A stretch of DNA of 40,424 bases, from the NCBI GenBank assembly GCA_014879655.1, contig JACSRS010000095.1, positions 1 to 40,424 of the forward strand, read 5' to 3'. Below are positions 7,150 to 16,194 of this stretch, piece by piece. The notes beneath the pieces were generated by a model that saw only the letters and a list, made by a program, of their open reading frames with translations, was not told the DNA's origin and searched no databases. Position numbers and translations under genes: made by a program. How positions within the stretch are numbered: position 1 is the first letter of the stretch; each line of letters begins with the position of its first letter. The DNA is from Burkholderiaceae bacterium. Lineage in GTDB: Bacteria; Pseudomonadota; Gammaproteobacteria; Burkholderiales; Burkholderiaceae_C.

Positions 7150-9822
7150 ATGACAACATTGAATCGTTACGGGCGCGTCCGGCCCTGGCTCGCGGCTTTG
7201 CTGCTGGGTCTGGTGGTCGCCGGATGCGGCGGCGGTCGCGACCCCATTCTGGGGTTCGGCGATGTCGACGCGCTGGCGCCGACCGTGACCACCGTCACAC
7301 CCGACAATCTGGCCACGAATGTGGCCCTCAACAACCCGCTGATCACGGCTGCATTCAGCCAGCCGATGGCCCCGATCACCGGCAGCGCCACGTTCGCGCT
7401 GAGTTGTGCGGCGCCCTGTGCCAGCCCCCATGCCACCGTGGCCCTGGACGCTGACAGCCGGGTTGCCACGCTGACACTTGCCGGCGCCCTCCCGCTGTTG
7501 CCCATGACGGTCTATACCGCCACTATCACTGGCGCCACCGCGCTGGCCACCGGCAAGGCGATGGCCAGCCCCTACAGCTGGCAGTTCACCACCCTGGCGG
7601 CTGTACCGCCCGTTCTGCCCGCGCTGCCGCCCACCGTGACGGCCTTCGTACCGGCGAACAACACCACCGGCGTGGCGAGACAGAACACGATCATCGCCGC
7701 GGCCTTCAGCGAACCGATGGCACCCCTCACCGGCGCTGCCAGTTTCACGCTGAGCTGCGCGGCGCCCTGCGTCAGCCCCACGGGCAGTGTGTGGCTGGAC
7801 AGCGCCATGCGCGTGGCCACACTCGCCCTGACGGCGGGCACCAACCTGTCGCCCTTGACGGTCTACACCGCCACGGTCTCTGGCGCTGCCAGCCTGGCCA
7901 CCGGCCTGTCGATGGCCAGCCCGTCGGTCTGGCGTTTCACCACGGGGGCAGACGCGACGGCAGCGACCCCGCCCGTGCCGCCAACGGTGACGGCGGTATC
8001 ACCGCTTGCCAACGCCACCAGCGTCGCGCTCAATAACGCGCGGATCAGTGCCAACTTCAGCGAACCCATCGCCGCGATCTCAGGCGGCGCCACGTTTACG
8101 CTGAGCTGCAGTTCGCCGTGCATCAGTCCGGCGGGCACCGTCACGCTCGACCCAACGAACCGCGTGGCCACGCTGGCCCTCGCGACCGGCACCAGTCTGG
8201 ATGCTGCCACCACGTACACGGCGACCGTCACCGGCGCCCGCAGCCTGGCAACGGGCCTGGCATTGGCCAGCCCGTACGTCTGGCAGTTCCGCACCGGGCT
8301 GCGGCCTGACACCACACGGCCCCGCGTGATCCTGACCGTGCCGGCTACAACCTATCCGGGTCCGACTGCCGAAGCGCCCCCCAACGCGGCGATTACGGCC
8401 TTGTTCTCCGAAGACATGGCGCCCGCCAGTCTGTCAGCAGCCACTTTCCGCCTGAGTTGCGCCGCACCTTGCGTGGCCCCTGCGGCAGCCGTGAACTACA
8501 TCGTCGGCGACCGGACTGCCGTGCTGACACCGGCCGCAGCCCTGGCCACGGGCACCACCTACACCGCCACGATCACCACCGGTGCCACCGATCTGGCCGG
8601 CAACGCATTGGCCGGCAATCAGGCCGCCGCACCCGCCGCCAGTGCCTACGTCTGGACTTTCGCCACCGCGGCGGCAGCGGTCCCGCCGGGCAACGTGACG
8701 GTGCTGTCCACGAGCCCGGCCGCCGGCAGCAGCAGTGTCTGCACCAACGCCAGCGTCAACGCCAGCTTCGCCGTGCCGTCGGGCCTGCGGATGGATCCCG
8801 TCACCATCAACTCGGGCGTCTTCACCGTGACCGGTCCCGCGCCGGGCCTGACGCCCGTTACCGCCGGCGCCGTGCTTCTTGACACCGCGACCGGGCGGAT
8901 CGCCAGCTTCTCGCCGCTGGGCCCATTGACGGCCGGCATCACCTATACCGCCCGAATCCAGGGCGGAAACAGCGGCGTGAAGGACCTGGCGCTGCCTTCC
9001 AACACCATGCTGAACAACTACAGCTGGACCTTCACGGCCGCAAATTGCACCGTACCGCCGATTTCCGTACTCGTACCGCTGGGCGCGGCAGCGCCGTTCG
9101 GTACTTTCGGAGGCACGGCCGGCTTGACCAGCCAGGGCCTGTACACCGTCATCAATGGCGACATTGGCACCACGGCCGTCTCGACAGCGGTGACCGGTTT
9201 GCATGACAGCGGACCCGGCTGTACCTACACCGAGACGCCCCTGAACGTCGGCACCGTCAACGGCAAGATCTACACCGCCGCGCCGCCGCCCACGGTGGCC
9301 TGCCCGTCCGAAGGCAATGCGCAGACTTTCGCCGTTGCGTCGGCCGCGCGTGCTGATGCACTGGCCGCCTACAACGCCCTTGTGGCGATGCCCGGCGGAT
9401 CCAGCCCAGGCGCCGGCAACCTGGCCAGCCAGACGCTCGCACCAGGGGTCTATACCGCGGCCAGCGGCTCGTTCCTGATCCAGGGTGGCAACCTGACGCT
9501 GGACGCCCAGGGCGACCCGAACGCGGTCTGGGTCTTTCAGATGGCCTCCACCCTCTCGGTCGGCGGACCCGGTGCGGCCGCGCCCGCCAGCATCATCCTG
9601 GCCAACGGCGCCGTGTCGAAGAACGTCTTCTGGCAGGTCGGCACTTTCGCGACGATCAATGCCGGTGGCGGCGGGACCATGGTCGGCACCATCATTTCAC
9701 AGGCCGGCGCGTCGTTTTCCACGGCGGGCAATGCAGCGATCACGACGCTCAACGGTCGAGCACTGTCCCTCGGCGCCTCGGTCACGGTGGTGAACACCGT
9801 CATCAACGTGCCACCGCAGTGA
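7150..9822 (+). CDS. Lipoprotein with Ig-like (Big_5) repeats and C-terminal DUF3494 ice-binding-type domain
   Basis: 890-residue exported lipoprotein. The signal ends in lipobox LVVAGC (Cys at about 26), then a Gly-rich linker. Residues about 40-630 hold roughly five Ig-like Big_5/SbsA-type repeats. Each opens PTVT.V.P.N..T.VALNN and carries F(S/T)LSC(A/S)(A/S)PC with a cysteine pair, ending Y.W.F.T. Residues about 640-890 match DUF3494: PFGTFGGTAGLTSQG, VNGDIGTT, GNLASQTLAPGVY, DAQGDPNAVWVFQM, ASIILANGA, KNVFWQVG, GTIISQAGASF and LNGRALSLGASVTV. DUF3494 is the fold of many bacterial ice-binding proteins (ice adhesion, recrystallisation inhibition), but other ligands are possible. The layout suggests a surface stalk presenting the DUF3494 head. 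GAGGAG precedes the ATG. An OmpA-family gene follows 34 bases later. Confidence 0.9.
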   Translation: MTTLNRYGRVRPWLAALLLGLVVAGCGGGRDPILGFGDVDALAPTVTTVTPDNLATNVALNNPLITAAFSQPMAPITGSATFALSCAAPCASPHATVALDADSRVATLTLAGALPLLPMTVYTATITGATALATGKAMASPYSWQFTTLAAVPPVLPALPPTVTAFVPANNTTGVARQNTIIAAAFSEPMAPLTGAASFTLSCAAPCVSPTGSVWLDSAMRVATLALTAGTNLSPLTVYTATVSGAASLATGLSMASPSVWRFTTGADATAATPPVPPTVTAVSPLANATSVALNNARISANFSEPIAAISGGATFTLSCSSPCISPAGTVTLDPTNRVATLALATGTSLDAATTYTATVTGARSLATGLALASPYVWQFRTGLRPDTTRPRVILTVPATTYPGPTAEAPPNAAITALFSEDMAPASLSAATFRLSCAAPCVAPAAAVNYIVGDRTAVLTPAAALATGTTYTATITTGATDLAGNALAGNQAAAPAASAYVWTFATAAAAVPPGNVTVLSTSPAAGSSSVCTNASVNASFAVPSGLRMDPVTINSGVFTVTGPAPGLTPVTAGAVLLDTATGRIASFSPLGPLTAGITYTARIQGGNSGVKDLALPSNTMLNNYSWTFTAANCTVPPISVLVPLGAAAPFGTFGGTAGLTSQGLYTVINGDIGTTAVSTAVTGLHDSGPGCTYTETPLNVGTVNGKIYTAAPPPTVACPSEGNAQTFAVASAARADALAAYNALVAMPGGSSPGAGNLASQTLAPGVYTAASGSFLIQGGNLTLDAQGDPNAVWVFQMASTLSVGGPGAAAPASIILANGAVSKNVFWQVGTFATINAGGGGTMVGTIISQAGASFSTAGNAAITTLNGRALSLGASVTVVNTVINVPPQ

Positions 9823-9856
9823 ACCAGCCGTCTACCCCATACACAAGGAGAACAAC

Positions 9857-11002
9857 GTGAGATATCAATTCGCAACCGGCACCCTGGGACTGCTCGCCCT
9901 CACCGTCGTCGTCAGCCCGCTGGCGCTCGCGCAGGACAGCGGCTGGTACGCCGGCGGCAACGTCGGCCGCGCCACCACGACCATCGATGACGCCCGCATC
10001 ACCAGCGGCCTGCTGGGCGCGGGAATCGCCACAACATCCATCACCGACCGCGACAGCGACACCGGCTACAAGGTCTATGGCGGCTACCAGTTCAACCGCT
10101 ACCTGGGCGTCGAAGGCGGGTTTTACGACCTGGGGCGCTACGGCTTCACGGCCAACACGTCGCCTGCCGGCACACTGAACGGTGACATCCGGTTGCGCGG
10201 CCTGAACCTTGACCTGGTCGGCACGCTGCCGATCGCCGGCGGGTTCTCGGCATTTGGCCGGGTAGGTGCGGCCTACACGCAGGCCCGCGACCAGTTCAGC
10301 AGCACCGGCATCGTGGTGGTCACCAACCCGAGCCCGAGCCAGCGCGAAGCCAACCTCAAGCTCGGCCTGGGTCTGCAATATGCCTTCAACGAGTCCCTTG
10401 CCATGCGCCTGGAGGCCGAGCGCTATCGCGTCAACGACGCAGTGGGCAATCGCGGCAATGTGGACATGGTCTCGCTGGGACTGATCTACCGCTTCGGCGC
10501 GAAGACGCAGCTGCCGGCGCCGCAAGCGGCCATGCCCGCACCTGCCGTCTATGCGGCGGCGCCCCCGCCCGCTGTCGTCGTGCCACCGGCGGCAGTGGTG
10601 GCCCCGCCCCCAGCGCTGCCGGTGCGGGTGAGCTTCTCGGCGGATGCGCTGTTCGACTTTGACAAGTCAGAGATCAAACCGGCCGGCAAGCAGGAACTGG
10701 ACAGACTCGCCAGCGAACTGCGCGGCGCCCGCTTCGAGGCCATCCAGGTCACCGGTCACACCGACCGGCTTGGGCCCCACGACTACAACCAGCGTCTGTC
10801 GACGCGACGTGCCGAAGCAGTCAGCGCCTACCTTGTGCAGTCCGCAGCGATTGCGCCGGGCAAGATCGCATCCAGGGGTGTGAACGGTTCCGACCCGGTA
10901 ACCAAACCCGGTGAATGCAAGGGCAACAAGGCGACCCCGCAACTGATCGCCTGCCTGCAGCCCGACCGGCGTGTGGATGTGGAAGTGACGGCGACGAAAT
11001 AA
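9857..11002 (+). CDS. OmpA-family outer-membrane protein
   Basis: 381-residue outer-membrane protein starting at GTG 9857 with AAGGAG upstream. The signal peptide ends near ALAQ (about 26). Residues about 28-215 form an OmpA-like eight-stranded barrel: GWYAGGNVGRA, YKVYGGYQFNRYLGVEGGFYDLG, VDMVSLGLIYRFG. A Pro/Ala/Val linker (about 220-255) leads to the OmpA C-terminal peptidoglycan-binding domain (FSADALFDFDKSEIKP, VTGHTDRLG, YNQRLSTRRAEAV). The conserved Asp and Arg that hold diaminopimelate are present. It is probably co-transcribed with the DUF3494 lipoprotein and could tether or stabilise the envelope around that surface protein, an inference from gene order only. Confidence 0.93.
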   Translation: MRYQFATGTLGLLALTVVVSPLALAQDSGWYAGGNVGRATTTIDDARITSGLLGAGIATTSITDRDSDTGYKVYGGYQFNRYLGVEGGFYDLGRYGFTANTSPAGTLNGDIRLRGLNLDLVGTLPIAGGFSAFGRVGAAYTQARDQFSSTGIVVVTNPSPSQREANLKLGLGLQYAFNESLAMRLEAERYRVNDAVGNRGNVDMVSLGLIYRFGAKTQLPAPQAAMPAPAVYAAAPPPAVVVPPAAVVAPPPALPVRVSFSADALFDFDKSEIKPAGKQELDRLASELRGARFEAIQVTGHTDRLGPHDYNQRLSTRRAEAVSAYLVQSAAIAPGKIASRGVNGSDPVTKPGECKGNKATPQLIACLQPDRRVDVEVTATK

Positions 11003-11025
11003 AGCCGCCGAACCCGTTTGGCCAG

Positions 11026-11066
11026 CACGGCCCGCCCGCCCGGGGCACCCGGACCGGCGGGCCGTG
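11026..11066 (+). terminator. Large GC hairpin after the OmpA gene
   Basis: CACGGCCCGCC (11026-11036) and GGCGGGCCGTG (11056-11066) form a perfect 11-bp stem with a 19-base loop, 23 bases after the OmpA stop. There is no T-tract, so it may act as an mRNA 3' stabiliser or part of a Rho-dependent end rather than an intrinsic terminator. Confidence 0.55.
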
Positions 11067-11182
11067 TCGGGTCCGGGGTCCGGCAAGGGGTTCAGGTCCG
11101 TGCCGGCGAGTGAAACGGCAATCTGAAAAAGCCAGGTGCGACGGCTAGACGGCTGGCGCCGGCGCCAGCCAACCCATGAAGA

Positions 11183-11589
11183 TCAAGCTTCAGCGCTGGC
11201 GATGCGCACGATTTCCCGGGCGATATCCTGTGGCGACAGCACAAAGTCGAGGCAGCTGCTGCCTACGGCGCTTTCCGGCATGTCGGGCGAGCCGCGCGGC
11301 TTGAGCTGGAACTCGCCGGCTTCAACATGCAGGTCGCGGTTCGATGGAATGATGAAGACCCGGTTCGGCTGAATCCGCAGACTTTCTGTGATGAGCTCGA
11401 CCGGCATCGTGGTGTCGCGCGGCAGCACCTCATGGAGCCGGATCGGCACAATCGTGATGTGGTTCACGATGACGATCGCCATCCCCATGTCGGCGGGCAG
11501 ATGCTGCAGCAGCCGGATAAAGGCGTCCAGACCGCCCGCGGAACTGCCGACACAGACAACGGGGAAGTCTCTGTCGGCGCAGGCGTCAT
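11183..11589 (-). pseudogene. Decayed CheB methylesterase domain
   Basis: Remnant of a CheB-type protein-glutamate methylesterase. An ATG at 11589 overlaps the kinase stop (ATGA) and opens MTPAPTET, a normal CheB-fusion start, but the frame must shift after about 20 bases to reach FPVVCVGSSAGGLDAF. The domain then runs to FIIPSNRDLHVEAGEFQLKPR and jumps directly to PDMPESAVGSSCLDFVLSPQ. Compared with the intact copy at 12911-15973, about 60 residues are missing in frame, including the (G)TGSDG aspartate of the catalytic triad. The nucleophile Ser and the His-region are kept. One frameshift plus the missing catalytic Asp make a working esterase very unlikely. It was probably once the third gene of the CheB-CheR/kinase operon. 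Confidence 0.8.
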
Positions 11590-12914
11590 GACGCCTGTTG
11601 CAATTCGAACCAGAACTCGCTGCCCACGCCGACCGTGCTCTCCACGCCAATCTCCCCCTGCATCAGTTCGACCAGCCGACGACCGATCACCAGGCCAATG
11701 CCGGTGCCGGGCTCGGCGCCGGTCTCGCGGCCCAGGCGATTGAAGGGCTGGAACAGCTGCGCCAACTTTTCGGGCGGCAGCCCTTCGCCAGTGTCGCGCA
11801 CGCTGAAATGCACGCGTTGCCCCGGCGCCGGATGGCAGCGCACCTCCACCGTGCCGCCCGGACGGTTGTATTTGATGGCGTTGGACAGCAGGTTGAGGAT
11901 CACCTGCCTGAGCCGGGTCGGGTCGGCCAGCACCCGGGGCGGCATCTGGCTGGGCAAAAATTGCACGCTGATGTTTTTGTCCTGGGCGAGCCCCTCGACC
12001 ATGGCCAGGCACTCGGACAGCAGCTCGGGCAGGTCCACGCTTTCCATTGCCACATGCAGTTGCCCGGACTCGACCGCTGCCAGGTCCAGCACGTCGTTGA
12101 CCAGGGCCAGCAGGTGCCAGCCCGCCTGCAGGATGTGGCCGATGCGGGCCTCGTCAGCCGCTGACGGCGGCGGGTTGCCGGCCTGCATCAGCTGGGCAAA
12201 CCCGAGGATCGAATTGAGCGGGGAACGCAGCTCGTGGCTCATGCCGGCGAGGAAGTCCGACTTGGCCCGGTTGGCGCTGTCCGCCACGGCCCGCGCGCGC
12301 TCCAGTTCCTGATTCCTCGTTTGCAGCGCCTCATCGAGGGTTCTGCGCTCGGAGATATCGCTCAGCATGACCCGATGGACCGGCGCATCCATCGCATCGC
12401 GGGCCCCGGTGGCCGCCAGATGCGCCCAGAAGGTCGAGCCATCTTTTTTCCGCATCTGCAATTCGCACGACTGTGGCTCGCCGGTATCCACAAGGCGCCT
12501 GCGACACAGGTAGTAGACGTCCTCGTCCGACGCGACGATGAACCGGCTGATCGGTTTGCTGACCAGATCGTTGCGGGTCAGGCCCAGCAAGGCGGCGGCC
12601 GTCAGATTCGCCTCCAGGATCAGCCCCTGCTCGTTCAGGGTGCAATAGCCCACGGGCGCCAGGTCGTACAGGTCGAAATAGCGCGCCCGCGAGGCATCCA
12701 GCTCCTCGTGCATGCGGCGCAGCTCCTCGTTCTGCATCTCCAGTTCGATCTGGTGCACCTGCAACTCGTGCAGCGCCTGCCGCAGGGCTTCGGGCGACGC
12801 GGTCTCTGCGTTCACGGACAAGCTGGCCGCCAGCCCGCGAGCTCTCGCCTCGGCCTGCTGGCGCAGCACCTGCAGAGCCTCCACGGAGCGGGCGTCCGGA
12901 TCCGAAGGGCTCAT
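11586..12914 (-). CDS. PAS-domain sensor histidine kinase
   Basis: 442-residue soluble kinase with no membrane segments. A coiled N-terminus (about 15-85, QIELEMQNEELRRMHEELDASRARY) leads to a PAS domain (about 86-195, LYDLAPVGYCTLNEQGLILEAN). HisKA with SHELRSPLN (H227) and a HATPase with NLLSNAIKYN, DTGEGLPP and GTGIGL complete the protein; no receiver follows. The start overlaps the upstream CheB-CheR stop by four bases, so the two are co-translated. CheB-CheR-PAS proteins paired with PAS kinases form chemosensory-like signalling pairs of poorly known output; no chemoreceptor gene is present here. The PAS and kinase core are closely related to the hybrid kinase at 2021-5236, pointing to duplication and possible cross-talk. 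Confidence 0.92.
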   Translation of the reverse strand: MSPSDPDARSVEALQVLRQQAEARARGLAASLSVNAETASPEALRQALHELQVHQIELEMQNEELRRMHEELDASRARYFDLYDLAPVGYCTLNEQGLILEANLTAAALLGLTRNDLVSKPISRFIVASDEDVYYLCRRRLVDTGEPQSCELQMRKKDGSTFWAHLAATGARDAMDAPVHRVMLSDISERRTLDEALQTRNQELERARAVADSANRAKSDFLAGMSHELRSPLNSILGFAQLMQAGNPPPSAADEARIGHILQAGWHLLALVNDVLDLAAVESGQLHVAMESVDLPELLSECLAMVEGLAQDKNISVQFLPSQMPPRVLADPTRLRQVILNLLSNAIKYNRPGGTVEVRCHPAPGQRVHFSVRDTGEGLPPEKLAQLFQPFNRLGRETGAEPGTGIGLVIGRRLVELMQGEIGVESTVGVGSEFWFELQQAS

Positions 12915-15900
12915 CCGGCGCTTCCTGCTGTTGGCGCGGATGGCCCTTCGGCGCGTCTCTCCGTCGTCGCAATCGCGTACATCTGACCGGCTTCGTTCAC
13001 CAGCGAGGTGGCCGTCATGGAGATGTCCACCATCGATCCGTCCTTGTGGATCCGCTGGGTCCGGTAGGGCGCCAGAGTCTCGGCCTGGCCGAGTTGCCGA
13101 ACCACCGCCATTTCGCTTGTGCGCAGACTGGCGGGAATCCGCTCGTTGGCGTGCAGCGCCAGAGCCTCGGCTTCGCTCCAGCCATAGAGCCGCTCGGCGC
13201 CCGGGTTCCAGGCAATGGTGCGCCCGTCGAGATCCTGCACCGTGATGGCATCGTGCGCATCACGTACGACGACGGCCAGTCGAAGCCCCTTGTTGGCCGC
13301 GGCCAGAGCGGCTTCGACACGCTTGATCTCGCTGATGTCCACAAAGGTGATCACCGCGCCTTCGATCACGTTGTCGATGGTGCGGTAGGGCTGGATCCGC
13401 ATCGCGTACCACTTGCCCGCTGCCGTTCTGACGTCAATCGCCCGGGATACCAGCGTCTTCAGCACCACCCGCACGTCCGCCACCATGTCGCTGTAGCCCA
13501 CCAGATTGGAGACGATGTGTGACACCGGTCGCCCGACGTCACCCGCGATCAGGTTGATGATTTCGGCTGCGCTGGGGGTGAAACGAAGAATGCGCAGCTG
13601 GTGATCCACGAACACCGTGGCGATGCCGGTGCCGGCCAGCAGGTTGTTCATGTCATTGTTGGCACGCGACAGGTCGGCCACCTTGGTCAGCAGCTCGGTA
13701 TTGACCGTCGCCAGTTCCTCGTTGACGGATTGCAGCTCTTCCTTCGAGGTCTCCAGTTCTTCGTTGGTGGACTGCAATTCCTCATTGATAGACTGCATTT
13801 CCTCGTTGGACGACTTGAGCTCCTCGTTCGAGGTCTCCAGTTCCTCATGCGTGCTTTGCAGGTATTCATCCTTGGCCCGCAGCTCCTCGGTGAGCGCCTC
13901 GATGCGCGCCCGATCGGACGCCCCCGACCCGGCTCCCCGCGGCTTCGTGGCCGGATCCTCGTCAACTTCGGCCGCTGGCGCTTCTTCGAGGATCACCAGG
14001 TACAGGCGTGTTTCGGGCGTATCCGCTGCATCGGCTGGTCCGTTGGCCAACGGGAGGACGCTCAGGTTGACCCGGGTGAAGTGACCGTTGGTCTTGACGC
14101 GCAGGCCGGCTGCGCGAACCCGCTCGTCGCTGACGGCCGCTTTGTGCAGCGCCGCCGCCAGGCCAGGCCGCAGACCTTCACGGGCCATGTTGAGAATGTT
14201 GCTGACGCCAGCCTCCCCGGGCGAAGGCTCCAGGTACAGGCCAGTTCGTCCGTGCAGGTAGAGGAGGTTGCCATGGCCGTCGACCAGTGCGCCGGCCGGG
14301 ACAACTTCCCGCAGCAGGGTCCGCTCGGTGAGTTCGCGAAGGGTCGGACTTGCCGGCCTGGCCACCTTGCCGGAACCTCGATGCAGGCCTGCGCCGGCGA
14401 TGGAGCCCGGCGACTGCAGCGGTGGCGACAGCGTGCGAATCAGCATCGCGCGCTGCATGCCCGCGAAATCTTCCTTGCGCTGGTACAGCTTGGCCTTGCG
14501 GTCCACCACGGCAAACAGCTCGCCAAATTCGCCGATGCCTTCGGAAGTTCCCAGAAACAGCTTTCCCCCGGGCTTGAGGGCATAGTGGAACAGCGGGATG
14601 ATCCGCTTCTGCAAATCCAGGCCCATGTAGATCAGCAGGTTTCGGCAACTGATGAGGTCGAGCCTTGAAAAGGGCGGATCCTTGATCAGGTCTTGTTCCG
14701 AAAAAACCAGCATGTCGCGAATGCTCTTGTGGACACGGTAGCCGTTGTCACCCGGATCGACGGCAAAAAAACGCGCCAGTCGCTCCGGCGTGATGTCTGC
14801 GGCGATGCTGGCCGGATACAGGCCCATGCGCGCTGTGGCAATGGCCTGTGCGTCGATATCGGTGGCGAACACCTGCACGGTGTAGCTGGTCTTCAGCGCC
14901 TCCATGCGCTCTTGCAGCAGGATGGCGATGGAATACGCCTCTTCGCCGGTGGAGCAGCCCGTGACCCAGACCCGGATCGTGCCGCCAGCGGGTTTGTCCT
15001 CGAAAAGCCTGGGGATGATCTGCGCCTCCAGCACGGCAAACGCCTCGGGATCGCGAAAGAAGTTCGTGACGCCGATCAGCAGGTCACGAAAAAGGGCCTC
15101 GACCTCCGAAGGTGTCTGCTGCAGGTACTTGATGTAACCGCCCATCGTGGCGATCTGGTGTACGGCCATGCGCCGCTCGATCCGGCGATGAATGGTGGTG
15201 GGCTTGTACTGCGAGAAGTCGTGCCCGGTCTGCGCGCGCAGCAGGATGAAGATCTTGCTCAGCGCGCCCTGAGCCAGGGTGGCGACGCCCGGAGCGTGTC
15301 GCGAGAGCTTGCCAAAGGCATGCGCGGCATAGGTGATCAGGCGGGCCGGCATCTCGGCCGGCGGCAATTCGTAGTCCACCAGTCCGGTGGCAATCACGCT
15401 GCGCGGCATGCCGTCGAACTCGGCGGACTCGGGTGTCTGCGCCATCACCATCCCTGAAGCGCCCTTGATGGCACGCACACCCAGGGTTCCGTCACTGCCG
15501 GTGCCGGAAAGCACGATGGCAATGGCGCGCTCGTGCTGGTCCTGCGCCAGGGAGCGAAAGAAGAAATCGATCGGCAATCGCTGGCCGCGCGGCGCCGTGG
15601 GCTCCAGCAATTCCAGCGTACCGTTCAGAAACGCCATGTCGTGGTTGGGCGGGATGATGTACGCGCAGTTCGGCTTCACCACCATACCGTCTGCCACTTC
15701 GAACACCTGCATCCGGGTACAACGGCGGATCAGGTCGACCAGCAGGCTCTTGTGGTCCGGCGCCAGATGCTGCACCAGCACGAAGGCCATGCCCGGGTCC
15801 ACATCGGCCGGCATGCCGGAAAAAAAGGCTTCGAATGCCGCAAGGCCGCCCGCAGAGGCACCGATACCGACGACGGGAAAATCGGCGGGCGGCAACGCAA

Positions 15901-15973
15901 CCGGCGTCTGCGGCATTCCGTTCAGCGAGACCGCAGGGGGCTCAGACCTCTTTGTCGCTTTACCAGTCGTCAT
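12911..15973 (-). CDS. CheB-CheR fusion with coiled coil and PAS domains
   Basis: About 1020 residues from ATG 15973, which has GGAG 8 bases upstream; in-frame upstream codons to 16036 lack such support. CheB (about 25-215): GIGASAGG serine, VQHLAPDH histidine, GTGSDGTLG aspartate, so the triad is intact. CheR (about 240-500): YKPTTIHRRIERRM, NFFRDPEAF, SAM site VTGCSTGEEAYS, CRNLLIYM. A linker of about 150 residues precedes a coiled coil of repeated heptads (about 680-760, EELETSNEELKSSNEEM). Two PAS domains follow (about 765-880 and 890-1005), the last with WNPGAERLYGWSEAE. The architecture is a known widespread fusion, usually partnered with histidine kinases. It probably methylates and demethylates an unidentified partner or regulates the coupled kinase downstream. 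Confidence 0.92.
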   Translation of the reverse strand: MTTGKATKRSEPPAVSLNGMPQTPVALPPADFPVVGIGASAGGLAAFEAFFSGMPADVDPGMAFVLVQHLAPDHKSLLVDLIRRCTRMQVFEVADGMVVKPNCAYIIPPNHDMAFLNGTLELLEPTAPRGQRLPIDFFFRSLAQDQHERAIAIVLSGTGSDGTLGVRAIKGASGMVMAQTPESAEFDGMPRSVIATGLVDYELPPAEMPARLITYAAHAFGKLSRHAPGVATLAQGALSKIFILLRAQTGHDFSQYKPTTIHRRIERRMAVHQIATMGGYIKYLQQTPSEVEALFRDLLIGVTNFFRDPEAFAVLEAQIIPRLFEDKPAGGTIRVWVTGCSTGEEAYSIAILLQERMEALKTSYTVQVFATDIDAQAIATARMGLYPASIAADITPERLARFFAVDPGDNGYRVHKSIRDMLVFSEQDLIKDPPFSRLDLISCRNLLIYMGLDLQKRIIPLFHYALKPGGKLFLGTSEGIGEFGELFAVVDRKAKLYQRKEDFAGMQRAMLIRTLSPPLQSPGSIAGAGLHRGSGKVARPASPTLRELTERTLLREVVPAGALVDGHGNLLYLHGRTGLYLEPSPGEAGVSNILNMAREGLRPGLAAALHKAAVSDERVRAAGLRVKTNGHFTRVNLSVLPLANGPADAADTPETRLYLVILEEAPAAEVDEDPATKPRGAGSGASDRARIEALTEELRAKDEYLQSTHEELETSNEELKSSNEEMQSINEELQSTNEELETSKEELQSVNEELATVNTELLTKVADLSRANNDMNNLLAGTGIATVFVDHQLRILRFTPSAAEIINLIAGDVGRPVSHIVSNLVGYSDMVADVRVVLKTLVSRAIDVRTAAGKWYAMRIQPYRTIDNVIEGAVITFVDISEIKRVEAALAAANKGLRLAVVVRDAHDAITVQDLDGRTIAWNPGAERLYGWSEAEALALHANERIPASLRTSEMAVVRQLGQAETLAPYRTQRIHKDGSMVDISMTATSLVNEAGQMYAIATTERRAEGPSAPTAGSAG

Positions 15974-16158
15974 GTTTTCCACTCCGCACCCTGAGGGCGC
16001 GTGATGGGTTGATGGTACGCCGAGCTGCGCAAGCATCGAAGCACGACCGCCGAATCAGGGGGGTCTGGCGTGATTTTCCTCAAAATACGAATGAAATTGG
16101 CGTCATCCCAGCGTCAAATCGTCATCAGCCGCTATATTTTCAGGACTACTCCGAAAGA

Positions 16159-16181
16159 GCGCCGGATTCCGGATCCGACGC
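16159..16181 (-). terminator. Possible hairpin after the DUF883 gene
   Basis: GCGCCGGAT (16159-16167) pairs with ATCCGACGC (16173-16181) with one mismatch across a 5-base loop. On the minus strand it is followed by a short TCTTT. It sits 14 bases beyond the DUF883 stop and may end the collagen-DUF1328-DUF883 unit. Confidence 0.4.
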
Positions 16182-16194
16182 CGCGCCAATCACA

